Assembly: GCF_016908785.1 (NCBI RefSeq)
Contig: NZ_JAFBEO010000001.1
Coordinates: 372,001 to 436,000, forward strand
Length of the DNA stretch: 64,000 bases
Origin: Weissella uvarum
GTDB taxonomy: Bacteria; Bacillota; Bacilli; Lactobacillales; Lactobacillaceae
Direction of reading: 5' to 3'
Made by a program: the position numbers and the translations under genes. How positions within the stretch are numbered: the first letter of the stretch is position 1; every line of letters starts with the position of its first letter. This document shows, piece after piece, positions 17,262-27,325 of this stretch. The notes beneath the pieces are model-generated. The model was not told where the DNA came from. It worked only from the letters and a program-made list of their open reading frames with translations, and ran no database searches.

Positions 17262-19160
17262 CTACCAAATCATGACGCGCTCTTCAGGGGCACGATACAT
17301 CCCATCACCAGGTTCAACATGATAGGTTTCATAAAACTCATCAAAATTTGAAACTGGTACGTTCGTTCGATAACGATTTGGTGCATGAACATCAACGGCC
17401 GCGAGCATCTTCTCATACTCAGGTCGTGAACTTTCACGCCAAATCCGGGCCCAGTTCGTAAAGAAGGCATCCGCACTAAAATCATCATCGCGTTGTGCTG
17501 CTTGAAGCGCATCAGCCAAGCCACCCAAATCAGCCACATTTTCTGAAACCGTCAACTTCCCATTGACCTTGGTTCCAGCAATTGGCAAACCATCAAATTG
17601 ATCAATCACTTTTTGCGTACGCTCCTTAAAGGCCGCAAAGTCCGCATCAGTCCACCAATTATTTAAATTACCATATTCATCAAAAGAAGAACCATTCGTA
17701 TCAAAGGCGTGTGAAATTTCATGAGCAATTACCGCCCCAATCCCACCATAGTTTTCTGAAGCGCTTTGCTTCAAATCATAAAATGGCGCCTGTAAAATTG
17801 CAGCTGGGAACACGATTTGGTTTTGTTGTGGATCATAGTATGCATTGACCATATTGGCTGGCATTTGCCATTCTGATTGATCAACCGGTTGATTCCAGCG
17901 ACTCCAAGCTTCCTTAACGGCTTGTTTTTGGAACTTACGTGCTGCCGTTACTAATGTGTCATCATCATTCACAACCCGCTTAGCATAACGTTCTGGCAAT
18001 TGTTCAGGGTACCCAATATGGGGCTTGATGGCATTAAGCTTAACAATGGCTTTTTGTTTCGTAGCATCTGCTAACCAAGCAATTTGAGTTAAGCGTTGCT
18101 TATAAACATCAATCATCGTCTGCACCATTCGTTCGACATCTGCCTTCGCCTCAGGTGAGAACTTAGTATGGGCATACCACAAACCAAGTGGTTGATCAAA
18201 AGCACTTTGAGCTAGTGAATAGGCCGCTTTACGCTGATTCTTAGCCACAGGAATTCCTGAAACAAAGCGACCATACTCGCCCCCTAAGACCCGAATATCA
18301 TCTGATAGGTAACCGGTGTAGCTATTGACGATGCTGACTAGCAAATGCGCCTTCAACAGAGGCCATGCTTCGTCAGAATAATAATCATTGGCATTTTGCC
18401 AAAACGCTTCCTCAGAAACCAAAATTTGATCAGGCACTTGGCCAATGCATGCTTTAACGAGACTTGTTACGTCAAGCGGAGCCGCCATTTTCACAAAGTC
18501 ATCCCAAGCATATGGATGATATAAGTTTGTAATTTCAGAAGCTTCCTCATTACTTAAGACATGCTTAGCCACACGTTCATCAAATGCTAATGCTTTATCC
18601 AAGATATCAGCCGTTTCTTCATCAGAAAAACCAAATTGTTTGAACAACTTAGTTTGCACTTCGCGCCACTTGGCTAATAATTCCTGCTTTTGTGGATGAA
18701 CATCCGCATAGTACGTCGTATCTGGTAAGATCGTGCCTAAACTATCAGCCCACAAAACATTCGTTTGCGCATCTTTAAAGTCTGGTGCAATCCCAAAAGG
18801 TAAAGCATTTGGCAATGCTGCTAGCTCTAAGTCTGCCAAATGTTGGTTATACGCTTCAAAAGAATCCAGTTGACGATACTGCTCAATTAAGTCTTGCACT
18901 GGCTGTACACCTTGCGCGTTACGCGTGTCCCAATCACTTGCTAAACGATGATATTTAACGAAATTTTGTAAAATCGCATCATCTGGAACATTTTCACCTG
19001 CCAACCATTGGTCGGTTGTTTCCAGCATCAATTTCTCAATGGCTTCATTTAAATCATTAAAGCCACCGGTCGTTGGCTTGTCTTCTGGGATAGTCGCCTG
19101 AGCTTGCCAATCCGCGTTAATTGCCGCATAAAAATCATCTTGCTTATTTGCTTTTTGCAT
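17262..19160 (-). CDS. pepO: M13-family neutral endopeptidase (PepO)
   Basis: 632 aa zinc metallopeptidase of the neprilysin family, cytoplasmic because no signal peptide is visible. It cleaves medium-sized peptides, supporting peptide-based nitrogen nutrition. The zinc site HEISH (near 483-487) and the third ligand in SENVADLGG (near 541) are intact, as is the substrate motif NAYYDP. The C-terminus is RVMIW, ending in the family-typical Trp. GAGGG lies 8 bases before the ATG. Single-gene unit. Confidence 0.93.
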   Translation of the reverse strand: MQKANKQDDFYAAINADWQAQATIPEDKPTTGGFNDLNEAIEKLMLETTDQWLAGENVPDDAILQNFVKYHRLASDWDTRNAQGVQPVQDLIEQYRQLDSFEAYNQHLADLELAALPNALPFGIAPDFKDAQTNVLWADSLGTILPDTTYYADVHPQKQELLAKWREVQTKLFKQFGFSDEETADILDKALAFDERVAKHVLSNEEASEITNLYHPYAWDDFVKMAAPLDVTSLVKACIGQVPDQILVSEEAFWQNANDYYSDEAWPLLKAHLLVSIVNSYTGYLSDDIRVLGGEYGRFVSGIPVAKNQRKAAYSLAQSAFDQPLGLWYAHTKFSPEAKADVERMVQTMIDVYKQRLTQIAWLADATKQKAIVKLNAIKPHIGYPEQLPERYAKRVVNDDDTLVTAARKFQKQAVKEAWSRWNQPVDQSEWQMPANMVNAYYDPQQNQIVFPAAILQAPFYDLKQSASENYGGIGAVIAHEISHAFDTNGSSFDEYGNLNNWWTDADFAAFKERTQKVIDQFDGLPIAGTKVNGKLTVSENVADLGGLADALQAAQRDDDFSADAFFTNWARIWRESSRPEYEKMLAAVDVHAPNRYRTNVPVSNFDEFYETYHVEPGDGMYRAPEERVMIW

Positions 19161-19228
19161 CTAACTGCCCTCTTTTCAAAAACCTTTGCCTCTAGTCTAA
19201 CACAGTCACCCACCCTGCTAAACCAAAT

Positions 19229-19272
19229 TAAAAAGACCAAAGACCGTCATTAAACGCACCATCTTTAGTCTT
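19229..19272 (-). terminator. Terminator of the DUF4811-like gene
   Basis: Minus strand AAGACTAAAGA pairs with TCTTTGGTCTT (one G-U) and is followed by T-rich sequence. Confidence 0.7.
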
Positions 19273-19279
19273 TTCTAAT

Positions 19280-19999
19280 TTATTTAACATGCCAAGCTTT
19301 CAATTGTTGCTTAATAGCTTGATTTAACTGCTTTTGATTTTGGTTAATTGCTTGGTTCACAATTTTATTTTGGAGCTGTTTTTGAGCTTTTTTGTCCTTC
19401 ATAAAATCTGGATCAGCTTCAGCTTTTTGACGATAGGCCGCTTTGGTTTGACGTGAAACGCGGTCTTTTAATTTATCATTTTGTTTATCCGCAAGCTTAA
19501 CTAACTTTTGATATTGATCCTTTGACACAACATGCCATGATTTTGGCATTGTCATTGTATAATCTGTATTTGATGCAACCTTAGTCTTTTGTCCGATTAA
19601 CATAAAGCGATCAAACAAATTGCCTGGCTCATAATCCGTTACTTGCGTTTTCAAAGTGGCCGGATTACCATTTTTAACCGTCATATGGGTATTTTCAGCC
19701 AGCGTTTGATACGTTTTATCACCACTGCGGTAAGTATAGCGTAAATGCTTACCAACTGCTTCAGTCGTCACAAAATTATAATCACCAATTTCAGCAACCG
19801 GCTTAATTTTTTCAGTCGTTGCTTGGGTGCGCTGCTTCATAAACAAATGATTACTCTGTGATGACATGAGCCCCCACAAATTCAAAATCACTAACGCGGC
19901 CCCAATTACCAAAGTAATCCAACGGACGCGGTGATCTTGTTCATATTTTAAAAGTGTGAATAATAAGAATATAATTCCAAGTACTAATAGTACAATCAT
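19280..19999 (-). CDS. DUF4811-like membrane-anchored protein
   Basis: 239 aa from the chosen ATG at 19999 (AGGAG 8 bases upstream). Two hydrophobic N-terminal segments (about 1-17 and 27-45) are followed by an extracytoplasmic beta-rich region and a Lys/Gln-rich helical tail (DKKAQKQLQNKIVNQAINQN). The pattern FMKQRTQATTEK after the second helix and MPKSWHVVS later resembles the lactobacillar DUF4811 family, which I recognise only by overall similarity. Function unknown. It stands alone between pepO and xfp. Confidence 0.6.
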   Translation of the reverse strand: MIVLLVLGIIFLLFTLLKYEQDHRVRWITLVIGAALVILNLWGLMSSQSNHLFMKQRTQATTEKIKPVAEIGDYNFVTTEAVGKHLRYTYRSGDKTYQTLAENTHMTVKNGNPATLKTQVTDYEPGNLFDRFMLIGQKTKVASNTDYTMTMPKSWHVVSKDQYQKLVKLADKQNDKLKDRVSRQTKAAYRQKAEADPDFMKDKKAQKQLQNKIVNQAINQNQKQLNQAIKQQLKAWHVK

Positions 20000-20083
20000 A
20001 GCAAAACTCCTCAATTCATTAGTCAAATACTAGTGTATCAGATTTAGCGTTATTTGGGGTGCTTCCTCCACTAAACTAGGCAA

Positions 20084-20127
20084 TAAAAAAAGCTAGCAAA
20101 ACACGATATGTGTTTTACTAGCTTTTA
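20084..20127. terminator. xfp terminator
   Basis: A 16-bp near-perfect stem (AAAGCTAGCAAAACAC with GTGTTTTACTAGCTTT), T-run on the minus strand. Confidence 0.9.
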
Positions 20128-20166
20128 TTTTTTATTGACGCAATGTTTTAATCAACAAAATGTTAA

Positions 20167-22620
20167 TTAAACCAATGGAGTCCAAGTCCAGTCAGTGAAT
20201 TCTTCGATGTCACGACCTTCGTTACGAGTTACGTCGAAGTGCTTAGCCAAGATGTCATCCATCTCCTTCAAGAAGGCACCGGCCTTTTCACCATCAATAA
20301 CACCCTTGTCAGCCAAAGTAGAAACAGCATCCTTAGCTTGGTTGAAACGGTCCAATTGTGAGTATACACGCATGTCGTAAGTTGTTGTAATGTCACCATC
20401 TTCACGGTAACCATGTGGGTGCAATCCCAAGTGTTGACGCTCGTAGAAGAATGATTCAATCAAGTCTTCGTAACCGTGGAAACCAAAGATAACTGGTGTT
20501 CCTGATTCTCCGAAGTACTTTGAGAATTCTTCGTCTGACAAAGTACGATCATCGTTCATAGGACCGTTCTTTGATTGCAAACGCATCAATTCTACAACGT
20601 TAACGTAACGGAACTTAACTTCAGGGAAGGCCTTGTTAACAAGGTTCAATGCAGCCAAAGTTTCGATAGTTGGTTCAACACCGGCTGATGCAAAGACAAT
20701 GTCAGCATCACCTTGTGGTGCAGTAGAAGCCCAGTCGATTACAGCCAAACCTTCGTTAGCCAATACATCGGCTTCATCAGCTGAGAACCATTGTTGACGT
20801 GGTTGCTTTGAAGCGACGATGTGGTTAACCAAGTGACGTTCTGAGAAGGCACGGTCAAAGACAGCCAACAAAGTGTTAGCATCAGCTGGCAAGTATTGGC
20901 GAATGAAGTTTGACTTCTTTTCGGCCAAGTGTGTCAACATACCTGGGTCTTGGTGTGTGTAACCGTTGTGGTCTTGTTGGAATACAGTTGAAGTTGAAAT
21001 CAAGTTCAATGATGGGTAATCGTTACGCCATGGTTGTTCTGAGGCGTGACGCAACCACTTGAAGTGTTGTGTAATCATTGAATCTACAACACGCAAGAAT
21101 GATTCGTATGATGCAAAGACACCAACACGACCAGTCAATGTATAAGCTTCCAACCAACCTTCAGCTTGGTGTTCTGAAAGTTGTGAATCAATAATACGAC
21201 CTTCTGGTCCTACGTATTGGTCATTTGGTTCCTTAACTGGTGACATCCATTGACGGTTAGTCATTTGGAACATATCCCATAGACGGTTTGACATTGTTTC
21301 GTCAGGACCGAAGACACGGAATGATGTTGGGTTCATACGAGCTACTTCAGCAAAGTAACCTGACAAAACGTTCATGTCCATGTTGCGGTTGCTATCTGGT
21401 AGCTCCGTTCCACGGTTTTCAGCAGTAATGTCATTTGTGTAATCACGCCAGTTTGGCAAATCCAAATCCTTTGATGATTCACCCTTAGGTGCACCACCGT
21501 TAGCAATTGGGTTAGCAGCCATACGCTTGTCACCCTTAGGGGCGATTTCAGCAACTTCATCCTTCAAAGTTCCATCAGCGTTGAACAATTCTTCAGGCTT
21601 GTATGAGTTCATCCATTCTTCAAATTCAGGCAAAGTTGACATGTCCTTGGCTGACAATGAAAGTGGCACTTGGTGCGCACGGAATGAATTTTCAATTGGG
21701 TTACCCTTTGCGTCGAATTGAGGACCACCCCAACCCTTTGGCAAGCGAGCGATGATTACAGGCCATGCTGCAATTTCACCGTCTTGGTAACGACCGTTTT
21801 CACGAGCATCCTTTTGGATGGCTTGGATATCTTCGATAGCTTCATCAAAGATCTTAGCAGCCTTTTCATGGTATGCCATGTAATCATGAATGTCATCGTT
21901 TTCTAGGAAACGTGGTGACCATCCCAAACCTTCAAAGAATTCAGTCAAGTGCTTGTCATCCATACGTGAGAACAAAGTTGGATTTGAAATCTTGAATCCG
22001 TTAAGATCCAAAATAGGCAAAACCGCACCGTCTGTCTTAGGGTTCAAGAACTTGATACCATTCCAAGCAGTCATTGATGGACCAGTTTCGGCTTCACCGT
22101 CACCAACGACAGTAAATCCGATTTGGTCAGGGTTATCAAGCACAGCACCAACGGCGTGTGACAATGAGTAACCCAATTCTCCACCTTCATGCAATGAACC
22201 TGGAGTTTGTGCAGTCATGTGAGAACCAATTCCACCTGGGAATGAGAAACGCTTGAACAAACGTGTCATACCGTCGATGTCTTGGGTAATTTCTGGATAG
22301 TCTTCTGTATAAGTTCCATCAAGATATGCGTTCGTAACCATAACTTGTCCACCGTGACCTGGGCCACCGATGTAGAACATGTTCAAATCATACTTGTTGA
22401 TCAAACGGTTTGCGTGAGCGTAAAGGAAAGTTTGTCCTGAGATAGTTCCCCAGTGACCGATAGGCTTAACCTTAACGTCTTCTTCAGTAATTGGTGTATC
22501 TGTAACTGAGAACAATGGGTTGCTCTTCAAAAAGATCATACCAGCTGAAAGGTAGTTGGTTGCACGCCACCAAGCGTCAACCTTACTAAGATATTCCTTA
22601 GAATCAAAATCTACTGCCAT
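20167..22620 (-). CDS. xfp: Xylulose-5-phosphate / fructose-6-phosphate phosphoketolase
   Basis: 817 aa, full length. TPP-dependent key enzyme of heterolactic metabolism: splits xylulose 5-phosphate with phosphate into acetyl phosphate and glyceraldehyde 3-phosphate. TPP motif GDGEAETGP near residues 171-179, the phosphoketolase signature [15 protein letters not shown] before it, and [12 protein letters not shown] in the second half. Strong ribosome binding site GAAGGAGAT. Codon choice is biased to few codons, as expected for a highly expressed gene. TTGACT/TATAGT promoter upstream. A GntR-type regulator gene is next door. Confidence 0.96.
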   Translation of the reverse strand: MAVDFDSKEYLSKVDAWWRATNYLSAGMIFLKSNPLFSVTDTPITEEDVKVKPIGHWGTISGQTFLYAHANRLINKYDLNMFYIGGPGHGGQVMVTNAYLDGTYTEDYPEITQDIDGMTRLFKRFSFPGGIGSHMTAQTPGSLHEGGELGYSLSHAVGAVLDNPDQIGFTVVGDGEAETGPSMTAWNGIKFLNPKTDGAVLPILDLNGFKISNPTLFSRMDDKHLTEFFEGLGWSPRFLENDDIHDYMAYHEKAAKIFDEAIEDIQAIQKDARENGRYQDGEIAAWPVIIARLPKGWGGPQFDAKGNPIENSFRAHQVPLSLSAKDMSTLPEFEEWMNSYKPEELFNADGTLKDEVAEIAPKGDKRMAANPIANGGAPKGESSKDLDLPNWRDYTNDITAENRGTELPDSNRNMDMNVLSGYFAEVARMNPTSFRVFGPDETMSNRLWDMFQMTNRQWMSPVKEPNDQYVGPEGRIIDSQLSEHQAEGWLEAYTLTGRVGVFASYESFLRVVDSMITQHFKWLRHASEQPWRNDYPSLNLISTSTVFQQDHNGYTHQDPGMLTHLAEKKSNFIRQYLPADANTLLAVFDRAFSERHLVNHIVASKQPRQQWFSADEADVLANEGLAVIDWASTAPQGDADIVFASAGVEPTIETLAALNLVNKAFPEVKFRYVNVVELMRLQSKNGPMNDDRTLSDEEFSKYFGESGTPVIFGFHGYEDLIESFFYERQHLGLHPHGYREDGDITTTYDMRVYSQLDRFNQAKDAVSTLADKGVIDGEKAGAFLKEMDDILAKHFDVTRNEGRDIEEFTDWTWTPLV

Positions 22621-22661
22621 TTTGATATCTCCTTCATAAGTTGTCTGAAAATAGAGTTACG

Positions 22662-22689
22662 ACTATAAGAGACAATTCTCCTAAGTCAA
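22662..22689 (-). promoter_or_regulatory. xfp promoter
   Basis: TTGACT (22684-22689), 16 bases, TATAGT (22662-22667) on the minus strand, about 40 bases before the start codon. Confidence 0.75.
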
Positions 22690-22725
22690 CACACTAATCA
22701 TAACAGATTTAAAAACGGCACACAA

Positions 22726-22787
22726 GAAAAAAACAACAATTGGGACGGTCCAATTTTTAAAAAGACCTTCTCTCAATTGTTGTTTTA
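22726..22787 (-). terminator. gntR terminator
   Basis: AACAACAATTG pairs with CAATTGTTGTT across a 32-base interior; T-run on the minus strand. Confidence 0.75.
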
Positions 22788-22789
22788 TT

Positions 22790-23521
22790 TTATTCGCCAT
22801 CCAAGCTATCAAAACTATTATATTTCATGTATTTGTAATGAATGCGCATTGTTCCAACTTCAAAAGGTGTGCCATCATCTAAAAAGTAAATTCCGGCCAT
22901 CACACCCACTGGCTCATTCTGCTTTAAAGCTAATACTTCTTGATCAGATTCAGTTGATGGTTCAGCTGAAATCGTCAAAAATGAGCGGGTCACGGCCTTT
23001 TTCGTCGTTGCCTCAGCATACTGAAATAACGAGCCTTGCAGATCAGCAGCCGTTAATTCGGGCAAAAGTTTAACCGGCACCAACGCATCTTCACGCATAA
23101 AGGTCTGACCTTTCAACTGACGCAAACGCTTAATATGATAAACCTGTTCGCCATCTTCCAAAAACAACGCTAATTGAGTATCTTCATCAGCGGCTTGCTT
23201 CTCAAAACTAATTAACTCGACGGCTGGAACTTCTCCATCAATTCGAAAAGAATCAGAAACCCCCAAGTTATGTCCCATCGATTGGAACATGGTTTGGTTT
23301 TTTAGATAGAGCGGATTGACAAATGTGCCTGATCCACGTTTTTTAAAGATAATCCCTTGTTGCACTAATACATTTAAAGCTCTTTTGATTGAACTACGCG
23401 ATACATCATAAGCTGTCGCTAAAGACCGTTCATCGGGTAACTTTAAATTAGGAAATTCTTGTTGATTGATACGTTTTTTTAAGTCATTTAAGACACGCAA
23501 GTAAATTGCTTCTTTTTCCAT
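22790..23521 (-). CDS. GntR/HutC-family transcriptional regulator
   Basis: 243 aa. N-terminal winged helix-turn-helix (RSLATAYDVSRSSIKRALN near 29-47, then GIIFKKRGSGTFV) and a C-terminal UTRA effector domain (from about residue 85 to 235). Such regulators respond to sugar phosphates or similar small molecules. It lies upstream of xfp on the same strand but is separated from it by a terminator and the xfp promoter. Control of xfp is plausible from position only. The effector is not predictable. Confidence 0.85.
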   Translation of the reverse strand: MEKEAIYLRVLNDLKKRINQQEFPNLKLPDERSLATAYDVSRSSIKRALNVLVQQGIIFKKRGSGTFVNPLYLKNQTMFQSMGHNLGVSDSFRIDGEVPAVELISFEKQAADEDTQLALFLEDGEQVYHIKRLRQLKGQTFMREDALVPVKLLPELTAADLQGSLFQYAEATTKKAVTRSFLTISAEPSTESDQEVLALKQNEPVGVMAGIYFLDDGTPFEVGTMRIHYKYMKYNSFDSLDGE

Positions 23522-23561
23522 GCTTCTTCTCCATCTGACAAGCTGCGTTCATCATAACACA

Positions 23562-23598
23562 AAAGTGGTCCAACCAAAAGGATTGGTTGGACCACTTT
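23562..23598. terminator. Terminator between HD hydrolase and gntR
   Basis: AAAGTGGTCCAACCAA (23562-23577) and TTGGTTGGACCACTTT (23583-23598): a perfect 16-bp stem, 5-base loop, T-rich on the minus strand. Confidence 0.9.
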
Positions 23599-23602
23599 AA
23601 TT

Positions 23603-24274
23603 TTATTGATAATCTAAGCCAGCCCACTCAGCTTTGAACTGGTCAACAAAGGTATGCATGGCTTGGTCCCGAATTGCACCAATCCGCTTGCCCTCAGTCG
23701 TATTCAGATAATCTTTCAACAAAAACAGCTTTTCATCAAAGTGATTAATCATCGTTTCACCAGCTGGATTCCGATAATCAGCCTTTGTTTTTAAATCACG
23801 CGGAGGAATATTAGGATCATATAAAACATGGTGGGCTTGGACGCCATATTGAATCACACGCGCCACCGCAATCATCCCCATCGCTTCAAGCCGATCAGCG
23901 TCTTGAACAATTTGCCCGGAAATACCCAATGGCTCTGGATTGCCGAAACGTTGCTTACTCCATGACATATTATCAATGATTTTGATAATGGCTTGCTGTT
24001 TTTCATCTGAGACCCCCAGCCGTGTCATTTCATCAAGCACGCGTTGTTTTGCCGCAGCCACATCATCAAATAACTTATCGTCATATGTGTCGTGCAAAGT
24101 GGCTGCTGCCAAAGTGATAAACTCATCCGCGGTTGGTTCCGTTTCTAAAATATGCTGCGCTAATTTAACGACTCGGTCAATATGCCCAGTATCATGGCCG
24201 CTTTCATCATTTGCCAAAATTTTCCGCATAAAAGCATCTAACGCTGTTAACTGTTCTTGCTCGATTGCCTGCAT
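23603..24274 (-). CDS. HD-domain phosphohydrolase
   Basis: 223 aa. Metal-binding His/Asp residues appear as GHDTGHIDRV (near 22-31) and ATLHDTYDD (near 58-66), with a later Asp in QDADRLEAMG, the HD superfamily layout seen in YedJ-like proteins. Substrate unknown; probably a nucleotide or phosphoester. Its start is 3 bases after the stop of the upstream membrane protein gene, so it belongs to the ybaK unit. Confidence 0.82.
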   Translation of the reverse strand: MQAIEQEQLTALDAFMRKILANDESGHDTGHIDRVVKLAQHILETEPTADEFITLAAATLHDTYDDKLFDDVAAAKQRVLDEMTRLGVSDEKQQAIIKIIDNMSWSKQRFGNPEPLGISGQIVQDADRLEAMGMIAVARVIQYGVQAHHVLYDPNIPPRDLKTKADYRNPAGETMINHFDEKLFLLKDYLNTTEGKRIGAIRDQAMHTFVDQFKAEWAGLDYQ

Positions 24275-24277
24275 TAC

Positions 24278-24997
24278 TTAGCCCTCCTTTAAGCGCAATA
24301 CCAAATGTCCAATGACATTTAAAACGATACTCAATCCTAACATAAGGCCAAAATAAACCATAATGTAATGACCAAAGTGCAACCAAATCGGGTTAGCCGT
24401 CCCTAGCCAAAAATATAATGGTATCGCGAGCACACTCAAAAAAGTTGCGTAACTCAACATACCGCTACGAATGTTTTGCCAATCAGCACGACTCAAGTTG
24501 AGCGCTAAACAAAGTTGAATCACAACTAATAGGCCCAAACCATATTGCCACCAGACAACGCCCTGCCAGATTCCGCGAAAATCATCCATTTGCAAGGCCC
24601 AAAATAGTTGCGGCCAAACCAAATAAGTCACTCCAACTACTGTCAGACCGATTCCAAGCATCGGCCCCATGCCAATAAAAAAATTGCCTAATTGTTGATA
24701 CCAACTTTTAGGATTCCAAGCATGCGATACATAGCCTAATCGATTATCAGCGTCAACTTGTTGCACCAAATGAATTTGATCAATTTTATGCCGAAAAATC
24801 AAAGCCATCAAAGCATGTGATAATTCATGCACAATAATACCCAAAAAACTAAAATAGTATTGCGCCCGATTTCCAAAACGATTAACGATCCGTTGATCAG
24901 TTGCGCCGGCCACAGCAGAAATCAAGGCACTTCCCAACAATGGCAACCCCATCGCACAGACCAAAACCATTATCCAAACTTCTACAAATGCCATCAT
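24278..24997 (-). CDS. Membrane protein with HExxH motif (M50-like)
   Basis: About 239 aa, mostly hydrophobic with five or six membrane segments. HELSHALMALIF, early in the protein, places a zinc-type HExxH inside a membrane helix, as in site-2 or M50 proteases and in membrane zinc-peptidase-like families. No clear second-ligand motif is certain. The start at 24997 overlaps the ybaK stop in an ATGA arrangement, and no separate ribosome binding site is visible, so translation is probably coupled. Function unknown. Confidence 0.6.
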   Translation of the reverse strand: MMAFVEVWIMVLVCAMGLPLLGSALISAVAGATDQRIVNRFGNRAQYYFSFLGIIVHELSHALMALIFRHKIDQIHLVQQVDADNRLGYVSHAWNPKSWYQQLGNFFIGMGPMLGIGLTVVGVTYLVWPQLFWALQMDDFRGIWQGVVWWQYGLGLLVVIQLCLALNLSRADWQNIRSGMLSYATFLSVLAIPLYFWLGTANPIWLHFGHYIMVYFGLMLGLSIVLNVIGHLVLRLKEG

Positions 24998-25485
24998 GCT
25001 TGGACAATATCCGCAAATGTGCCATGCACAAACTGACACAATTCTTCAGGATTCAAGCGAATTGAACGTCCCAATTCACCCGCTGATACCGTAATTTGAT
25101 CCGCGTGTTGGGCCGCTTCATCAATGTAGATTGGGAACTTTTTGTTTTGCCAAATCCCAACAGGGTTATTCGCGCCATGCACATACCCCGTTGTCTTTTG
25201 CAATTCTTTAGTCGGCAACATCGATACTTTCTTATTACCTGATGCGACCGCGAGCTTCTTTTCATCTAGATGTTGATCAATTGGCACAATGCCAATCACT
25301 GGGCCACTGACATTGCCCGTCAACGCCAAAGTTTTATAGATATCATGCTCAGTCAGCTGATACTGTTCCATCTCAGTAGCTTGTCGATGCAAACCATCTT
25401 GAAAAACAATGCTTTCATATGGAATGCCGGCCTTATCCAAGATTTGCTCAACTAAAATTTTTTTAATTTTATTTTTCTTTGACAT
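24994..25485 (-). CDS. ybaK: YbaK/EbsC-family Cys-tRNA(Pro) deacylase
   Basis: 163 aa editing-domain protein that hydrolyses Cys-tRNA(Pro) formed by mischarging prolyl-tRNA synthetase. The family core is seen in KTLALTGNVSGPVIGIVPID, KKLAVASGNKKVSML and the conserved YVHGANNPVG with the catalytic-type Lys and Gly-rich turn; SAGELGRSIRLNPEEL ends the domain. First gene of a three-gene overlapping unit with the HExxH protein and the HD hydrolase. A terminator lies upstream. Confidence 0.9.
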   Translation of the reverse strand: MSKKNKIKKILVEQILDKAGIPYESIVFQDGLHRQATEMEQYQLTEHDIYKTLALTGNVSGPVIGIVPIDQHLDEKKLAVASGNKKVSMLPTKELQKTTGYVHGANNPVGIWQNKKFPIYIDEAAQHADQITVSAGELGRSIRLNPEELCQFVHGTFADIVQA

Positions 25486-25547
25486 ACTTGGCTCCTTGTA
25501 AAAAATTCTCTTTCCCTATTCTTAAATGAAATGTTCAAAAAGACAAG

Positions 25548-25580
25548 TAAAAAAGGATGTCCCCAAAGGCCATCCTTTTT
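25548..25580 (-). terminator. Terminator of the ABC-F gene
   Basis: AAAAAGGATG pairs with CATCCTTTTT across an 11-base loop; T-run on the minus strand. Confidence 0.85.
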
Positions 25581-25585
25581 CATAT

Positions 25586-27217
25586 TTATAGTTGAATATT
25601 TTGTGCTTCTAGCGCTTGTTGAACATCTGGATTGGCCATAAATTCATCAAAATCAGTATCAGCACGTTCAATCACGCCTTCTTTACCAAGCACGATAATG
25701 TGGTCGGCAATTGTTTGTGCAAATGTATGGTCATGTGATGTGAAAATCAAGCCACCCTTATAATCGATTAAACCATCATTCAAAGATGTAATTGATTCCA
25801 AATCCAAATGATTGGTTGGATCATCCATAATCAAAACATTGGGCTTCGTTAACATCAACTTTGCCAACATAACGCGGACCTTTTCACCCCCAGAAAGGAC
25901 ATCCAATGTCTTTTCAACATCTTCACCCTTAAAGAGCATCCGACCGAGCAAGCCTCGCAAGAATGTATTATCATCTTCATCCTTGCCAGCGAAATCACGT
26001 AAGAAATCGAGAATTGGCATGTCTGGCTTAGGGAAATTGTCATTCATATCCTTTGACAAATAATCACGTGAAGTCGTAACACCCCAAGTAACAGAACCTG
26101 TGTCAGGTTCTAGATTACCATTTAGAATATCCAACATCGCTGTCGCAGCCACGTCATTATCGGCCATAATCAAAGTCTTTTCATTTGGTCGCAAAGTGAA
26201 TGAAACATTATCTAAAAGCTTAACGCCATCAACGGTCTTTGAAACATTTTCAACCCGTACCATGTCATTTCCAATCTCACGTGTAATGTCAAAATGAATG
26301 TAGGGATACTTACGGCTTGATGGTTGAATATCATCCAAAGTAATTTTATCCAATTGCTTCTTACGCGCCGTTGCTTGCTTTGACTTTGAAGCATTAGCTG
26401 AGAAGCGCGCCACGAAATCTTGCAATTCTTTGATTTTTTCTTCTTTCTTGGCGTTTTCATTTGCTTGCAAACGAGCAGCTAGTTCTGAAGATTCCTTCCA
26501 GAAATCATAATTTCCAACGAATTCGGTAATCTTTCCAAAATCAACATCCAACGTCATCGTTGAAACAGCATTCAAGAAGTGACGGTCGTGGGAAACCACA
26601 ATCACGATGTTAGGATAATCGGCCAAAAAGTCTTCCAACCATGCAATCGTCTTAGTGTCCAAACCATTGGTTGGCTCGTCCAAAATCAAAATATCAGGAT
26701 TACCAAAGAGAGCTTGGGCCAAAAGCACCTTCACCTTTTCAGTTTCTGACAATTCACTCATCATTGTTTGGTGCATTGACTCTGGGATTCCAACACTTTG
26801 AAGCAATTGTGAAGCATCAGACTCAGCCGTCCAACCATTCATTTCATCGAATTGCGCTGAAAGTTCACCAGCCCGAATACCATCTTCATCAGAAAAGTCA
26901 GGCTTGGCATAGATTGCATCCATCTCTGCTTTAACATCTGATAATTCCTTATAGCCTTGCAAAACGGTATCCATAACCGTGTAATCATCAAAAGCAAAGT
27001 GATCTTGTACCAATGAAGACATCCGCTCATTCGGATCCATCGTTACACTTCCCGTGGTTGGTTGTAACTTTCCTTCCAAAATCTTCAAGAAAGTTGACTT
27101 ACCCGCTCCATTCGCACCAATGATGCCGTAAGTGTTCCCTGGCGTAAATTTTAAATTAACGTCTTGGTAAAGCTTTTTACCGTTAAAAGCAATCGAAACA
27201 TCTGAAACTGTTAACAT
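25586..27217 (-). CDS. ABC-F family ATPase (YkpA-like) with one degenerate ATP site
   Basis: 543 aa soluble twin-ATPase that resembles Bacillus YkpA over its whole length. ABC-F proteins act on the ribosome. The first Walker A is normal (GANGAGKST, 34-42), as are the first Walker B (LILDEPTNGLD near 181) and the second signature (LSGGE near 441). The other site is dismantled: the first signature is LSETE (near 155), the second Walker A is ADNDVAATA (near 351, no Lys, no Thr/Ser), and the second Walker B is LIMDDPTN (Asp for Glu, near 461). All changed motifs belong to the same composite site. Possible promoter TTGTCA/TATAAA just upstream. A terminator follows. Confidence 0.9.
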   Translation of the reverse strand: MLTVSDVSIAFNGKKLYQDVNLKFTPGNTYGIIGANGAGKSTFLKILEGKLQPTTGSVTMDPNERMSSLVQDHFAFDDYTVMDTVLQGYKELSDVKAEMDAIYAKPDFSDEDGIRAGELSAQFDEMNGWTAESDASQLLQSVGIPESMHQTMMSELSETEKVKVLLAQALFGNPDILILDEPTNGLDTKTIAWLEDFLADYPNIVIVVSHDRHFLNAVSTMTLDVDFGKITEFVGNYDFWKESSELAARLQANENAKKEEKIKELQDFVARFSANASKSKQATARKKQLDKITLDDIQPSSRKYPYIHFDITREIGNDMVRVENVSKTVDGVKLLDNVSFTLRPNEKTLIMADNDVAATAMLDILNGNLEPDTGSVTWGVTTSRDYLSKDMNDNFPKPDMPILDFLRDFAGKDEDDNTFLRGLLGRMLFKGEDVEKTLDVLSGGEKVRVMLAKLMLTKPNVLIMDDPTNHLDLESITSLNDGLIDYKGGLIFTSHDHTFAQTIADHIIVLGKEGVIERADTDFDEFMANPDVQQALEAQNIQL

Positions 27218-27325
27218 TTGTATTTTTACATCCTTTATATCTAGTACGTCCGGTCTGACAAAAGCATATTTGTCTCCGATAACTGTGTCCGCCCCAGTGT
27301 ATCATTTCAACTCTGTCATTGTCAC

